The notes: a model not told the origin generated them from the sequence alone. Positions 16,468 to 25,608 are shown, numbered from the stretch's first letter. The stretch is DNA of 64,000 bases from Micromonospora sp. WMMD1120 (GCF_029626235.1 NZ_JARUBO010000005.1:4372501-4436500), one strand, 5' to 3'. Translations and numbers: made by a program.

Positions 16468-17253
16468 GTGACGGACGTGCCCACCCCGCGCCAGCGACCC
16501 CGTCGATATCGACAGGTGGCCGAGGAGCTACGCCACCGCATCGCGGCCGGCGCGATTGCGGCTGGCTCGCTGCTGCCGAGTGAATCAGCGTTGATGGCTG
16601 AGTTCTCAGTCGCACGCGGAACCGTGCGTGAAGCTCTGGCGCTGCTGCGCACTGAAGGCTTGGTCATGACGGAGGTGGGACGAGGCACCTACGTACGCCC
16701 GATCGTGCCGGTACGTCGGTTGGCCTCGGAGCGCTACCGCAAGGAGCTTGAGCAGGTCCGCTCCGGCGAGCTGGGAACGTCCTTCACTGCGGATCAGCAG
16801 GTCGAGTGGTCCGCTTACAGCCTCGACAAGGACTTCCGCGAGGTCCCGGCCTCGGATGCGGTAGCCGAACTGTTCGGTGTCGAGCCAGGGACGATGATCC
16901 TGGAACGGCACTTTCTCTTCCGCGCGCATGGCGTACCGCAGCAGATGTCCGTCTCGCGTCTGCTGCTGGAGATGGTCGCCGGCACGCCGGTAGCGGACCC
17001 TGACAACGAGCCCTGGCCCGGTGGCAACACGTCGCAGCTCTACAGCCTCGGGCACACCATCACCAGCATTCGTGAACGTCCACGGTGGAGGATGCCGACG
17101 GCTGACGAGACCGAGGCGTTGCGCATCCCGGGCGGAGTGCCGGTAGTCGTCATCACGAGGCAGACGTACGTCGGCGACTGGGTGGCTGAGGTGGCGCACA
17201 TCGTGATGCGGGCGGACCGGGTTGAGCTGGACTATCTGCTCGACCTCACCTGA
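16468..17253 (+). CDS. GntR-family (HutC subfamily) transcriptional regulator
   Basis: 261 residues from the GTG at 16468 (AGGAAG 13 nt upstream; the GTG at 16477 is an alternative). The N-terminal winged helix (YRQVAEELRHRIAAGAIAAG, LLPSESALMAEF, SVARGTVREALALLRTEG) is followed by a UTRA ligand domain (about residues 95-250, ending VELDYLLDL). HutC members bind small sugars or similar ligands and repress neighbours; some control transfer of actinomycete integrative plasmids. The perfect palindrome upstream fits self-control and control of the two divergent small genes. Codon use is less extreme than in the backbone genes. Confidence 0.9.
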   Translation: MTDVPTPRQRPRRYRQVAEELRHRIAAGAIAAGSLLPSESALMAEFSVARGTVREALALLRTEGLVMTEVGRGTYVRPIVPVRRLASERYRKELEQVRSGELGTSFTADQQVEWSAYSLDKDFREVPASDAVAELFGVEPGTMILERHFLFRAHGVPQQMSVSRLLLEMVAGTPVADPDNEPWPGGNTSQLYSLGHTITSIRERPRWRMPTADETEALRIPGGVPVVVITRQTYVGDWVAEVAHIVMRADRVELDYLLDLT

Positions 17254-17290
17254 GCCGTCAGGCCCGGTGGCAGCGGGACAGGAGGCTGAC

Positions 17291-17911
17291 GTGGTGGTGG
17301 ATCGGTTCGCGCCGGGGGACGTGGTCGTCCGGCGTGAGGTGTTGCGCGGCGAGGTGTGGTTCGGCTGTCCGACGATCTGCGTGTGGGACACACCCGATCT
17401 GCTCGCCCTCTACCTACCGCAGGGGGCCGAGTTCGGCTTCCCGCCCACGGGGGTGTTCCCGTGCGGGCGGCACCCGTGGCAGACCGCCGGGCATCGCGCC
17501 TGGTCCGGGCACGGCAAGCTGATGCTGCACCGTCCCGGCGAGGCGCACTCGATCGACGTGTTCTGGGCCGGCCCGGAGCGCGAGTTCGCCGGGTGGTACC
17601 TCAACCTCCAGGACCCGTTGCGGCGTACCCCGATCGGGGTGGACACCCTGGACCACGAGCTGGACCTGTGGTGGGGCGCGGACGCCGAGCGGTACGTCTG
17701 GAAGGACGTGGAGCTGTTCGCCCAGCGCCTGGTCGAGGGGCGCTACCCGGGGATGGAGGACGCCATCCGGGCCGAGGGTGACCGGGTCGCCGCGCTCCTG
17801 GACCGGGGTGAGCGCTGGTGGGACCCCGGGTGGGCGCGGTGGCGGCCCGACCCGGCGTGGACGGCGCCGAGGCTGCCCGCCGGCTGGGACCGGGTGCCCC
17901 CGGCCCGCTGA
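17291..17911 (+). CDS. DUF402 domain protein
   Basis: 206 residues from the first of three tandem GTG codons (17291), 5 nt after GGAGG. A DUF402 barrel is recognisable by LPQGAEFGFP-type strands, WYLNLQDPLRRTPIGVDTLDHELDLWW and the following acidic helix. Relatives include FomD-like nucleotide hydrolases that split diphosphate-linked nucleotides with Mn. It is 37 nt after the GntR gene, but base use returns to backbone style, so whether it belongs to the GntR cluster is open. Confidence 0.82.
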   Translation: MVVDRFAPGDVVVRREVLRGEVWFGCPTICVWDTPDLLALYLPQGAEFGFPPTGVFPCGRHPWQTAGHRAWSGHGKLMLHRPGEAHSIDVFWAGPEREFAGWYLNLQDPLRRTPIGVDTLDHELDLWWGADAERYVWKDVELFAQRLVEGRYPGMEDAIRAEGDRVAALLDRGERWWDPGWARWRPDPAWTAPRLPAGWDRVPPAR

Positions 17912-17926
17912 TCCGCGCCGTCGTCA

Positions 17927-17959
17927 GGGCGTCGGCGTCCGTCGGGGACACCGACGCCC
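17927..17959. terminator. Bidirectional terminator hairpin
   Basis: GGGCGTCGG pairs perfectly with CCGACGCCC; inside, GTCC pairs with GGAC. It lies between the convergent DUF402 and ABC permease genes. Confidence 0.7.
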
Positions 17960-17978
17960 GCGTGGGACGCGCCTCGGC

Positions 17979-19040
17979 TCAGCCGATCGTCTCCCGCTCC
18001 CGCCAGGCTGTGCGCAGTGAGGTCCGTCCGTTGGTGCGCAGCAGCGACCCCTCGTACACCCGGGCGCCGGAGAGCAGGAACGCGGCGGTGGCCAGCAGCA
18101 GGATGACGAGCGAGACGATCGGCTCCCACCCGGCGGCGTCGCCGGTGAACAGCCGCAACGGCATCGCCGTGGACGACGAGAACGGCAGGTAGGACAGCAC
18201 CCGCATCGCCGTGGCGTTGTCGTTGAGGAAGATCACCGCGAAGAACGGCAGCATGACGGCGAGCTGCACCGGCGTCGACACGGCGGCAATGTCCTCCTGC
18301 CGGTTCGCCAGCGAGCCGGCGGCTGCCCACATGGCGGCGAGCAGCACGAAACCGACGACGAAGAACGGCACGAACCAGCCGATCGCCGGGGCGAGCAGGC
18401 CGAGCAGTTCGCCGGTGTCGCCGAGCTGGAGCCCGAGGACCGCCACCACAGCGATCAACGCGATCTGTCCGAACGCCAGGATGGCCCCGGCCACCACCTT
18501 CCCGCCCAACAGGGCCCGCACCGGCACGGCGGCGACCAGGATCTCCACGATCCGGGTCTGCTTCTCCTCGATGACGCTCTGCGCGATCTGCACCCCGAAC
18601 GTCTGCGAGGTGATGAAGAAGACGAACGCGAAGACGAACGGCACCAGGAACGCGACCACCGGCTCGACGGCGTCCGGGTCGAGCAGGCGTACGGCCGGTT
18701 GGGTGCTCAGCGCGCGTACCACGTCGTCGGGGGCGTCGTCCATGGCCAGCACCGCCGGGCCGGAGACCACGGCGGCGTCCACGTCGTCGTCGCGGACGGC
18801 CTGTTCGGCGGCCCGGTCGTCGGGCACGATCCGGACCTCCAGCCCGGCGGCGCGCAGCGGCCCGGCCGCGCTCTCGGTCACCGCGACGGTGGACGGCCCG
18901 CCGGAGAACAACGGCGGCAGGATGGTTGCCGCGGCGGCGATCAGCAGGAAGAACAGCGTGCCGAACAGGAACGTCCGGTCACGCAGCTTGACCCGGATCT
19001 CGCGTTCGGCGACCAACCGGGTGGCCTGGGTGACGTTCAC
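17979..19040 (-). CDS. ABC-2 type transporter permease (NatB-like)
   Basis: 353 residues, starting at the GTG at 19040 that overlaps the ATPase stop by 4 bp. One helix near the N-terminus (RTFLFGTLFFLLIAAAATILP), a large extracellular loop (about 60-180), then five to six helices in the C-terminal half give the NatB/YhaP layout. Together with the upstream ATPase it would form an exporter for Na, peptides or drugs; the substrate cannot be told. It is the last gene of a probable operon starting with PadR. Confidence 0.9.
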   Translation of the reverse strand: MNVTQATRLVAEREIRVKLRDRTFLFGTLFFLLIAAAATILPPLFSGGPSTVAVTESAAGPLRAAGLEVRIVPDDRAAEQAVRDDDVDAAVVSGPAVLAMDDAPDDVVRALSTQPAVRLLDPDAVEPVVAFLVPFVFAFVFFITSQTFGVQIAQSVIEEKQTRIVEILVAAVPVRALLGGKVVAGAILAFGQIALIAVVAVLGLQLGDTGELLGLLAPAIGWFVPFFVVGFVLLAAMWAAAGSLANRQEDIAAVSTPVQLAVMLPFFAVIFLNDNATAMRVLSYLPFSSSTAMPLRLFTGDAAGWEPIVSLVILLLATAAFLLSGARVYEGSLLRTNGRTSLRTAWRERETIG

Positions 19041-19930
19041 TGGGTGACCTCTCGGAAGATCTCGGTGAGCGAGGGGCGGACCGGGCGGAAGGCACGGACC
19101 GGGCCGCGCGCGAGGGCCGCCTGCAGGACGGGCTGTTCGTCGGCGCCGGCCGGCAGGTCGAAGATGACCCGCGCGCCGTCCAGCTCGACCACCGTCACCC
19201 CGGGCTGGTCGCGGACCCAACCGGCGTCGGTGCCCACCACCAGCTCGTAGCGGGGCACCGTGTACGACTCGCGTAGCTGCTGGCGGCTTCCGGCGGCCCG
19301 GATCACGCCATCGTTGATGATCACCAGGTCGTCGCAGAGGCGTTCCACGACGTCGAGCTGGTGGCTGGAGAAGAGCACCGGCGTGCCGGCCGCGGCCCGT
19401 TCCCGCAGCACGCCGACGACGGTGTCCACCGCCAGCGGGTCGAGCCCGGAGAACGGCTCGTCGAGCACCAGCACCTCGGGATCGTGCACCAGCGCGGCGG
19501 CGATCTGCGCCCGCTGCTGGTTGCCCAGCGACAGCGTCTCCAGCAGGTCGTCGCCGCGCTCACCGAGCCCGACCCGCTCCAACAGCGCGTCGGTGGCGCG
19601 CCGGGCCGCGGCGGCGTCCAACCCGTGCAGCCGGCCCAGGTAGATCACCTGCTCCCGGGGGGTCATCTTGGGATAGAGCCCGCGCTCCTCCGGCATGTAA
19701 CCGAAGCGCCGACGGTCCTGGCGGGTCAGCCTGGCGCCGCCCCAGCTCACCTCGCCGGCGTCGGGGGCGAGCACACCCAGGATGATCCGCATGGTGGTGG
19801 TCTTACCGGCGCCGTTGGCGCCCACGAAACCGGTCATCCGGCCGGCGGCCACCTCGAAGGACACGTTCCGGAGCACCTGCCGGCCGCCGAAACCGCGGTC
19901 GACGCCGTCGAGGCGAAGCGTTCTGGTCAC
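19037..19930 (-). CDS. ABC transporter ATP-binding protein (NatA-like)
   Basis: 297 residues. Walker A GANGAGKTTT, signature LSLGNQQR, Walker B VLVLDEPFSGLD and switch His in LFSSHQLDVVERL are intact. The C-terminal extension with the VVELDGARVIFDLPAG region is typical of DUF4162-type exporters. It pairs with the overlapping permease. It is 81 nt after the response regulator, so it is probably a target and member of the same operon. Confidence 0.94.
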   Translation of the reverse strand: MTRTLRLDGVDRGFGGRQVLRNVSFEVAAGRMTGFVGANGAGKTTTMRIILGVLAPDAGEVSWGGARLTRQDRRRFGYMPEERGLYPKMTPREQVIYLGRLHGLDAAAARRATDALLERVGLGERGDDLLETLSLGNQQRAQIAAALVHDPEVLVLDEPFSGLDPLAVDTVVGVLRERAAAGTPVLFSSHQLDVVERLCDDLVIINDGVIRAAGSRQQLRESYTVPRYELVVGTDAGWVRDQPGVTVVELDGARVIFDLPAGADEQPVLQAALARGPVRAFRPVRPSLTEIFREVTQ

Positions 19931-20011
19931 CGGTCCACGCTAGATCGAAAACGACGCGCCGCCGTCCGCCGGTCGGCGGACCGGGCAGGTCCACCTCGCG
20001 ACGGACGCCGC

Positions 20012-20725
20012 TCATCCGCCGGGTCGGACCACCCCGTTCTCGTACGCGAACACCACCGCCTGCACCCGGTCGCGCAGGCCGAGCTTGGCCAGCACCCGGC
20101 TCACGTGTGTCTTCACCGTCGCCTCGCCCAGGTGGATGCTCGCGGCGATCTCCGCGTTGCTCGACCCGCCGGCGAGCAGGACCAGCACCTCCCGTTCCCG
20201 CGGGGTCAGCTCGGCCAGCGCGGCGTCGGCGTGCCGGCCGAGATGGGCGGTCCCCGCCGGGTCACCGGGGCGGGCGAACGTGGAGATCACCCGGCGGGTG
20301 ATCTCCGGCGCGAGCAGCCCGTCGCCCCGGGCCAGCACCCGGATCGCCTCGATCAGCTCCTCCGGGGTGCCGTTCTTGAGCAGGAATCCGCTGGCCCCGG
20401 CCCGCAGCGCGGCGAACAGGTAGTCGTCGCGGTCGAAGGTGGTGAGGATCAGCACCGCGGGCGCCCCGGGCCCGTCGGCGACGATCTGCCGGGTGGCCTC
20501 CAGGCCGTCCATCCCGGGCATCTCCACATCCATGAGTACGACGTCGGGGCGGGTGACCCGGGTCATCCCGACCGCCCGTTCACCGTCGGCGGCCTCGCCG
20601 ACCACCTCGATGTCGTCCTCCACCTCCAGGATGACCCGGAAGCCGGTGCGGACGAGGTGCTGGTCGTCGGCGAGCAGCACCCGGATCGTCCGGCCCGGCA
20701 CCGGGTCGGCTGGCGCCCCGTTCAC
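20012..20725 (-). CDS. NarL/LuxR-type response regulator
   Basis: 237 residues. Receiver domain with the acid pair in LLADDQH, the phosphorylated Asp in VLMDVEMPGMDG, and K in FLLKNGTPEE. A C-terminal LuxR HTH (LTPREREVLVLLAGGSSNAE to ATVKTHVSRVLAKLG) follows. The GTG start overlaps the kinase stop (GTGA), so the pair is made together. Likely target: the ABC exporter genes just downstream or its own operon. Confidence 0.94.
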   Translation of the reverse strand: MNGAPADPVPGRTIRVLLADDQHLVRTGFRVILEVEDDIEVVGEAADGERAVGMTRVTRPDVVLMDVEMPGMDGLEATRQIVADGPGAPAVLILTTFDRDDYLFAALRAGASGFLLKNGTPEELIEAIRVLARGDGLLAPEITRRVISTFARPGDPAGTAHLGRHADAALAELTPREREVLVLLAGGSSNAEIAASIHLGEATVKTHVSRVLAKLGLRDRVQAVVFAYENGVVRPGG

Positions 20726-22062
20726 GCCGAACGCTCCACGCCGGCGGGCGCGCGGTGCCGGTCGACCGCGCCCGGCTGCGCACCGACCGGCGGTTCCGCC
20801 GACGCTGCCAGCGGGAAGCGGGCGCGCGCCCGCCAGCCGCCGCCCGCCCTCGGCCCGGCCTCCAGGTCACCGCCGTGAGCGGTGACCCGTTCCCGCATCC
20901 CGATCAGACCCAATCCGGCGCTGGAGATCCGGCCGCCCGCACGTCCGTCGTCGCTCACGTCGACCTCCAGTTCCCGGGCCAGGTAGCGGACCCGTACGTC
21001 CACCACTGTGGCGTTGGCGTGCTTGAGGGTGTTGGTCACCGCCTCCTGGGTCACCCGGTAGGCCGCCTGCGAGACCGATTCGGGCAGCGGAACCGGATCG
21101 CCGTACACCCCGAGGGTGGCCGTCAGCCCGGCGGCGCGGGCCCGCTCGACCAGCTCGTCGATCCGCTCCACGCCGCCGCCGCCGGCCGCCGGCGTGGCCT
21201 CGGCGTCGGCGGAGGTGCGCAGCACGCCGAGCATCCGGCGCAGCTCGTCGACGGCGGTGCGGGCGCTCTGCTCGATCGCGCTGAGCGCGGTGCGGGCCTT
21301 GCCGGGGTCGCGGTCGAACACCCGGCGGCAGGCGGATGCCTGCACCCCCATCACGGACACGTGGTGGGCGACCACGTCGTGCAGCTCCCGGGCGATCCGG
21401 ACCCGTTCGCCGAGCACCGCCCGTTCCCGGGCCTCGGCCTGCGACCGGCGCAGCTCCGCGGCCTGCTCGCGGAGCTCGTGTTCGCGTCGCGCGGCCACCC
21501 ACGACGTCTCGCCGAAGAAGTACGCGAACCCGAAGAACAGACCGTTGACCAGCACGCCGCTGACCATCGCGGCGACCACCGGCGGCACCGGCCCGACCGC
21601 GTCATCGAAGGTGCCGGGTGTGATGTTGTCGAGCGTCACGCTGTAGGAGACGCCCAGCCAGACGAACATCGTGACGATCACGCCGATCCGGAGCCGACGG
21701 GCGAGCCGACGGTCGGTGCTCCAGGCGCCCACAGTGTAGATGGTGGTGAACAGCGCCCCCGAGGAGATCTGGTGTTCGGGGGCGGACCGGGCCTGCGCGG
21801 CGATGTACGCCACCGAGACGATCAGCAGGGTCGCCGCCGGGAAGCGCCGCCGCCAGATCAGCGGCACTGTCACGGCGACGGTCCAGAACAGCTGCTCCAG
21901 CCCGGAGGGCGGCGGACCCAGCAGGAACATCCCGGCGCTGCGGGCCAGGGTGAGGCTGACCACCGCCAGCCCGGTCACCGCCAGCCCGATCCAGAGATCG
22001 ATCCGGCGCTGCTCCGCCGTCGGACCCGGGCGACGCCATTCCTCTCGTGCTGCCTCGGTCAT
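20722..22062 (-). CDS. Two-component sensor histidine kinase (DesK/NarX type)
   Basis: 446 residues from the ATG at 22062. Several N-terminal membrane helices (about 20-185) without a large outside loop suggest sensing within the membrane. HisKA_3 box RELHDVVAHHVSVM, N box TQEAVTNTLKHANA and G box GLGLIGMRERV are present. The C-terminal tail is Pro/Ala-rich. It probably senses membrane state or a hydrophobic compound and signals to the coupled LuxR-type regulator. Confidence 0.93.
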   Translation of the reverse strand: MTEAAREEWRRPGPTAEQRRIDLWIGLAVTGLAVVSLTLARSAGMFLLGPPPSGLEQLFWTVAVTVPLIWRRRFPAATLLIVSVAYIAAQARSAPEHQISSGALFTTIYTVGAWSTDRRLARRLRIGVIVTMFVWLGVSYSVTLDNITPGTFDDAVGPVPPVVAAMVSGVLVNGLFFGFAYFFGETSWVAARREHELREQAAELRRSQAEARERAVLGERVRIARELHDVVAHHVSVMGVQASACRRVFDRDPGKARTALSAIEQSARTAVDELRRMLGVLRTSADAEATPAAGGGGVERIDELVERARAAGLTATLGVYGDPVPLPESVSQAAYRVTQEAVTNTLKHANATVVDVRVRYLARELEVDVSDDGRAGGRISSAGLGLIGMRERVTAHGGDLEAGPRAGGGWRARARFPLAASAEPPVGAQPGAVDRHRAPAGVERSA

Positions 22063-22145
22063 CCGGGAACGATGCCACGTCGTCCACCGGCAGCGCCACG
22101 CGGCCCGACGCGGGGTACGCGCCGGGCCGCCGTCTCGGGTGTCGC

Positions 22146-23096
22146 TCACGCCGCCGTCTGCTGGCGGGTCTTCCGGGCGGTGTCGATCAGGTCCCACACC
22201 ACGATCGCGGCAGTGCCGAGCGCGATGGCCAGCCCGAGCGACTCCCGGTTCTCTGCCTCCGCCAACCAGCTCAGACGCTCGCCGAGGGCCGGGTTGAGCA
22301 GTCGGTCGGCGGCCGCCAGCCAGGCCAGCGGCACCGCGAACGCCAGGTTGAGCAGGGCCTTGACGCCGAACAGGCGCCAGGTCCAGCGGCCGGTCCGGTA
22401 CTTGACGATCTCGAAGACGACGCTGGCGACCAGCACCGCGATCAGCGCCGGCAGCCAGAACGACCACAGGGCCGGGTCGAGCACCGGGATGTTCGCGCCG
22501 TCGTCGCCCTCGACCCAGGAGTGGTAGTGCTGCACCAGCGCGTACGCGATGGTCAGCACCAGCATGATCACCGACGCGATGGTGTCGGCGAGCGGGATGC
22601 CCCGGCGGACCGGGGCGTCGGGCAGTTGGTCGACGGTCCACTCGGGCAGGTCCACGGTCGTCTGGGTGCGCTCGATGACGGCGAAGGTCACTGTCAGCCA
22701 GAAGGCGATCTGCACGGCCACCTGCATGGCGGCGACGATGCCGGGCCCGATGCCGCCGAAGCCCTTGCCCTCGGTCGCCTCGACGATGGTGACGATCGTG
22801 CCGACGAGCGCCGGGATGAAGCTGAGCAGCAGCTTCAGCAGGCGCAGCCACACCAGGTAGTAGGTCGGGCCGATGAGCTGGAGCCGGCGGTCGGCGTACC
22901 GGGCGGCGAGCAGGTCGGGGTTGCCCAGCTCGGTGAGCACCGCCCGCTCGGCGGTGGCCGGGTCCGTGCCGCCGTCGGTGCGGCCCTCGATCATGTCCTC
23001 GATCGAGGCGCGCAGCTCGGTGGCGATCTCCTCGCGCCGCTGGGTCGGCACCGAGCGCAGGGTCGCGGCGAGATAGCGGTCGGTCAGGGTGTTCAT
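22146..23096 (-). CDS. Multi-pass membrane protein with permease prefix domain
   Basis: 316 residues from the ATG at 23096, overlapping the PadR stop (ATGA). The N-terminal 75 residues (YLAATLRSVPTQRREEIATE, IEDMIEG, TELGNPDLLAARYADR) match the HAAS/permease prefix module often found after PadR regulators. Six or seven membrane helices follow. Proteins of this kind are thought to work with PadR in envelope stress control; the exact activity is unknown. Confidence 0.85.
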   Translation of the reverse strand: MNTLTDRYLAATLRSVPTQRREEIATELRASIEDMIEGRTDGGTDPATAERAVLTELGNPDLLAARYADRRLQLIGPTYYLVWLRLLKLLLSFIPALVGTIVTIVEATEGKGFGGIGPGIVAAMQVAVQIAFWLTVTFAVIERTQTTVDLPEWTVDQLPDAPVRRGIPLADTIASVIMLVLTIAYALVQHYHSWVEGDDGANIPVLDPALWSFWLPALIAVLVASVVFEIVKYRTGRWTWRLFGVKALLNLAFAVPLAWLAAADRLLNPALGERLSWLAEAENRESLGLAIALGTAAIVVWDLIDTARKTRQQTAA

Positions 23097-23434
23097 CGGT
23101 CCACTCCTTGGATCAGCCCGGTGATCGAGGTCTGCACGGCGGCGAGGTCGTCCAGCAGCCGGCCCAGCATCGACTCGCCCTCGTCGCTGGTCCGGTAGAA
23201 CTTGCGCGGTCGGCTCTCCTCGGTGTTCCACTCGCTGGTCAGCAGGCCCTGGTCCTCCAGGCGGCGCAGCAGCGGGTAGAGCGTGTTGGCGTCGACCGGA
23301 AAGCCGTGGTCGGTGAGCCGTTGCAGCAGTGCGTAGCCGTAGTCCGGTCGCCGCAGCGCGACCAGGCTGGCCACCACGACGGTGCCTCGACGCAGCTCCT
23401 GTAGGTGCGTCTTCAGAACGTCCTCGCTAACCAT
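23093..23434 (-). CDS. PadR-family transcriptional regulator
   Basis: 113 residues, compact PadR winged helix: RRGTVVVASLVALRRPDYGYAL, LYPLLRRLEDQGLLTSEW, SRPRKFYRTSDEG. It heads the operon that runs through the membrane protein, kinase, response regulator and ABC exporter. The ATG lies 7 nt after TATGGT, so the transcript has almost no leader. A TGTGTG-G-CACACA palindrome lies upstream and could be its own operator. Confidence 0.92.
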   Translation of the reverse strand: MVSEDVLKTHLQELRRGTVVVASLVALRRPDYGYALLQRLTDHGFPVDANTLYPLLRRLEDQGLLTSEWNTEESRPRKFYRTSDEGESMLGRLLDDLAAVQTSITGLIQGVDR

Positions 23435-23448
23435 GCGTCACACCATAC

Positions 23449-23461
23449 TGTGTGGCACACA
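23449..23461. promoter_or_regulatory. Putative PadR operator between -35 and -10
   Basis: TGTGTG-G-CACACA is a 13-bp palindrome ending 15 nt before the PadR start. On the minus strand it falls between a possible -35 (TGGACA) and -10 (TATGGT), a position that would block RNA polymerase. Confidence 0.5.
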
Positions 23462-23507
23462 CTGTTGTCCACACTGGCTTCATCGTGTGCGACGCGACAA
23501 TGTGAAC

Positions 23508-23536
23508 GGGGCGCCCGGGAAGCCCTCGGGCGCCCC
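23508..23536 (-). terminator. Terminator hairpin after the secreted-protein gene
   Basis: GGGGCGCCCG pairs perfectly with CGGGCGCCCC around a 9-nt loop, 14 nt past the minus-strand stop at 23550. Confidence 0.65.
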
Positions 23537-23549
23537 GCATCGGCGCTGC

Positions 23550-24116
23550 TCAGCAGGACGCGCCCTGCCGGAAGTTCCGCTCCACGAAATCCGCCGGTCC
23601 AACCTGGAAGTAGCCCACTCCGGCCCGGATCGGGTGCCCGGTGAACAGCTCCACCCGCGAGCCGACCCGGACCAGGTACGCCTCGGCGTCGCCCGCGTTG
23701 TTACTGATCAGCGCGCCCCGGGGCCCGTAGATCGCCTCCAACTCGTCGAAGGTCATGCCGACGGCGGCGCCGGCGGGGGAGTACGGCGGCGCGGTGGCCG
23801 TACCGACCTCCACCAGGCGGCCGTCCCGGAAGGCGAGCAGCACCACGCCGGCCCAGGGCCCGGTCGCGCCGGCGTGCACCACGCCGCCGCACGCCGACAC
23901 GGTCCAGTCGATGTGCCCGGCCGCGGTGAGCGCGGCCAGGCTGGCGCCGATCCGGTACACGCCGGCGCCGCCGACGCTGAGCAACCGCGGGTGGTGGTGT
24001 CCGGCGGTCGGCGCGACGCCGCCGGGAGCGGCCGCCGCCGGGCCGGCGACGACGGCCGGGCCGAGCGTGCCGAGCGCCAGCAGCGCGGTGGTGAGGATGA
24101 TCGGGGTACGTCTCAT
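23550..24116 (-). CDS. Secreted protein of unknown function
   Basis: 188 residues from the ATG at 24116, 6 nt after AAGGAG. A clear signal peptide (MRRTPIILTTALLALG, cut near AAAAPGG) is followed by a compact domain with two Cys (one in SACGGVVH, one at the C-terminus GASC) that may form a disulphide. The middle, GMTFDELEAIYGPRGALISNNAGD, resembles small secreted actinobacterial proteins seen near kinases, but no named family is recognised. It is divergent from the Ser/Thr kinase gene with a 112-bp shared region. Confidence 0.75.
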   Translation of the reverse strand: MRRTPIILTTALLALGTLGPAVVAGPAAAAPGGVAPTAGHHHPRLLSVGGAGVYRIGASLAALTAAGHIDWTVSACGGVVHAGATGPWAGVVLLAFRDGRLVEVGTATAPPYSPAGAAVGMTFDELEAIYGPRGALISNNAGDAEAYLVRVGSRVELFTGHPIRAGVGYFQVGPADFVERNFRQGASC

Positions 24117-24228
24117 CGTGGGCTCCTTCGGTGACGGGTCTCCTGCCCTGTTAGTCACCGCGCCGGAGCCGACGGTTCGCGTCCGATCCGGTCTACTGTG
24201 CAGAGAAACGCCGGTCGGGGGTGACACC

Positions 24229-25608
24229 GTGACGGCTCCGCTGCGGATCGGGCCGTACGCCGTCGAGCGACTGCTCGGCGTCGGTTCGTTCGCGACGGTC
24301 TGGCTGGGCCGCGACGCGACGCTCGACGCGTACGTGGCGATCAAGGTGCTGGCCGAGAACTGGAGCCACGACCTGCGGGTCCGGGAACGCTTCCTGGACG
24401 AGGCCCGGCTGCTGCGCCGGCTGGAGCACGAGCGGCTGATCCGGGTGCACACCGTCGGCGAGCTGCCCGACGGCCGCCCGTACGCGGTCCTGGCCTGGGC
24501 CGACCGGGGCAGCCTGCGCGACCGCCTGGCCGTCGGCGAGATCCCCCCGCACGCGGCGCTGCGGCTGCTCGGCGAGGTCTGCGCCGGGGTCGCCGTGCTG
24601 CACCGCCACGGCGTCGTGCACCGCGACCTCACCCCCGGCAACATCCTGTTCCGCTCCACCGGCCCGGACACCGAACGGGTGCTGATCGCCGACCTCGGCC
24701 TGGCCAAGGCGCTCGCCGCCGCGTCCGGGCTGACCGCGCGGGCCGGCACCCCCGGGTACATGGCGCCGGAACAGGACGACCCGGGCGCCGTGGTCGACAC
24801 CCGCGCCGACGTCTACGGGCTCGGTCGGCTCGGCATCCGCCTGCTGGCCACCACGCCGCCGACCGACGCCGGACCGCCGCCACGGCCCGCGCGGATCCGG
24901 CTCCGCCACGGCGTGCCGGCGGCGGTCGGAGCGGTGCTCGCCCGGGCCACCGCGTACCACCCGGCCGACCGTTACCCGGACGCCTCGGCGCTGCGCCACG
25001 CGCTGACCCGCGCCAGCGCCCCGCAGGGGCGGACGCCCGGTCCGCCGCCGGTCCGCCGCCGGCACGGGTGGCGGCTGGCCGGGGCCGCCGTCGCGACAGT
25101 CGTCGCTGTCGGTCAGGTGGCCGCCGAACCCGGTGGCGCGGGGTCGGGTCGGCCGGCCGTCGGCACGTACACGACCGGGCCGTTGACAGTGCTGCTGCCA
25201 GCCGGCTGGTCGGCCGCGGGCAGCACCTGGGCGGGCCTGTTCGACGCCGGCGGCGAACCGGAGCCGGCGCTGGTGATGTCGCCGCGACCCCGCCGCTGGG
25301 CCGCCGACCCCCGACTTCCCGGCGCGTTCGTCGGGCTCTCCACCGCCACGGCGGCCCGCACCACGCCGGCCGGTTTCCTCGCCGAGCGGGCGCACGGCGA
25401 CTGCGCGGCCGCCCCGGCCCGCACCACGAGACAGGCCGGCGTCGAGTGGACGGTGGTCGCGTACCGCTGCGACCGGGGCCGGCCGCGCATCGTCGAGTCC
25501 GCCGGCCTGCCTCCCGGCCGCGGCGCCCTGGTGTACGTGCAGATCACGCCCCCGGACGACAACACCCGGTTCGTGGACACCCTGTTGGCCGGCGTGCGGG
25601 TGCGGTGA
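24229..25608 (+). CDS. Serine/threonine protein kinase with C-terminal outside domain
   Basis: 459 residues from the GTG at 24229. Hanks-type kinase domain (about 5-265): glycine loop LLGVGSFATVWLG, Lys in VAIKVL, catalytic loop HRDLTPGN, DLG in place of DFG (IADLGLAKA), activation end MAPEQ. A basic stretch and a weak membrane helix (about 283-300) lead to an outside-facing domain (YTTGPLTVLLPAGW and on) with two Cys (HGDCAAA, AYRCDRG). It probably senses something outside and phosphorylates cytoplasmic proteins. The ligand is unknown. Confidence 0.9.
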   Translation: MTAPLRIGPYAVERLLGVGSFATVWLGRDATLDAYVAIKVLAENWSHDLRVRERFLDEARLLRRLEHERLIRVHTVGELPDGRPYAVLAWADRGSLRDRLAVGEIPPHAALRLLGEVCAGVAVLHRHGVVHRDLTPGNILFRSTGPDTERVLIADLGLAKALAAASGLTARAGTPGYMAPEQDDPGAVVDTRADVYGLGRLGIRLLATTPPTDAGPPPRPARIRLRHGVPAAVGAVLARATAYHPADRYPDASALRHALTRASAPQGRTPGPPPVRRRHGWRLAGAAVATVVAVGQVAAEPGGAGSGRPAVGTYTTGPLTVLLPAGWSAAGSTWAGLFDAGGEPEPALVMSPRPRRWAADPRLPGAFVGLSTATAARTTPAGFLAERAHGDCAAAPARTTRQAGVEWTVVAYRCDRGRPRIVESAGLPPGRGALVYVQITPPDDNTRFVDTLLAGVRVR

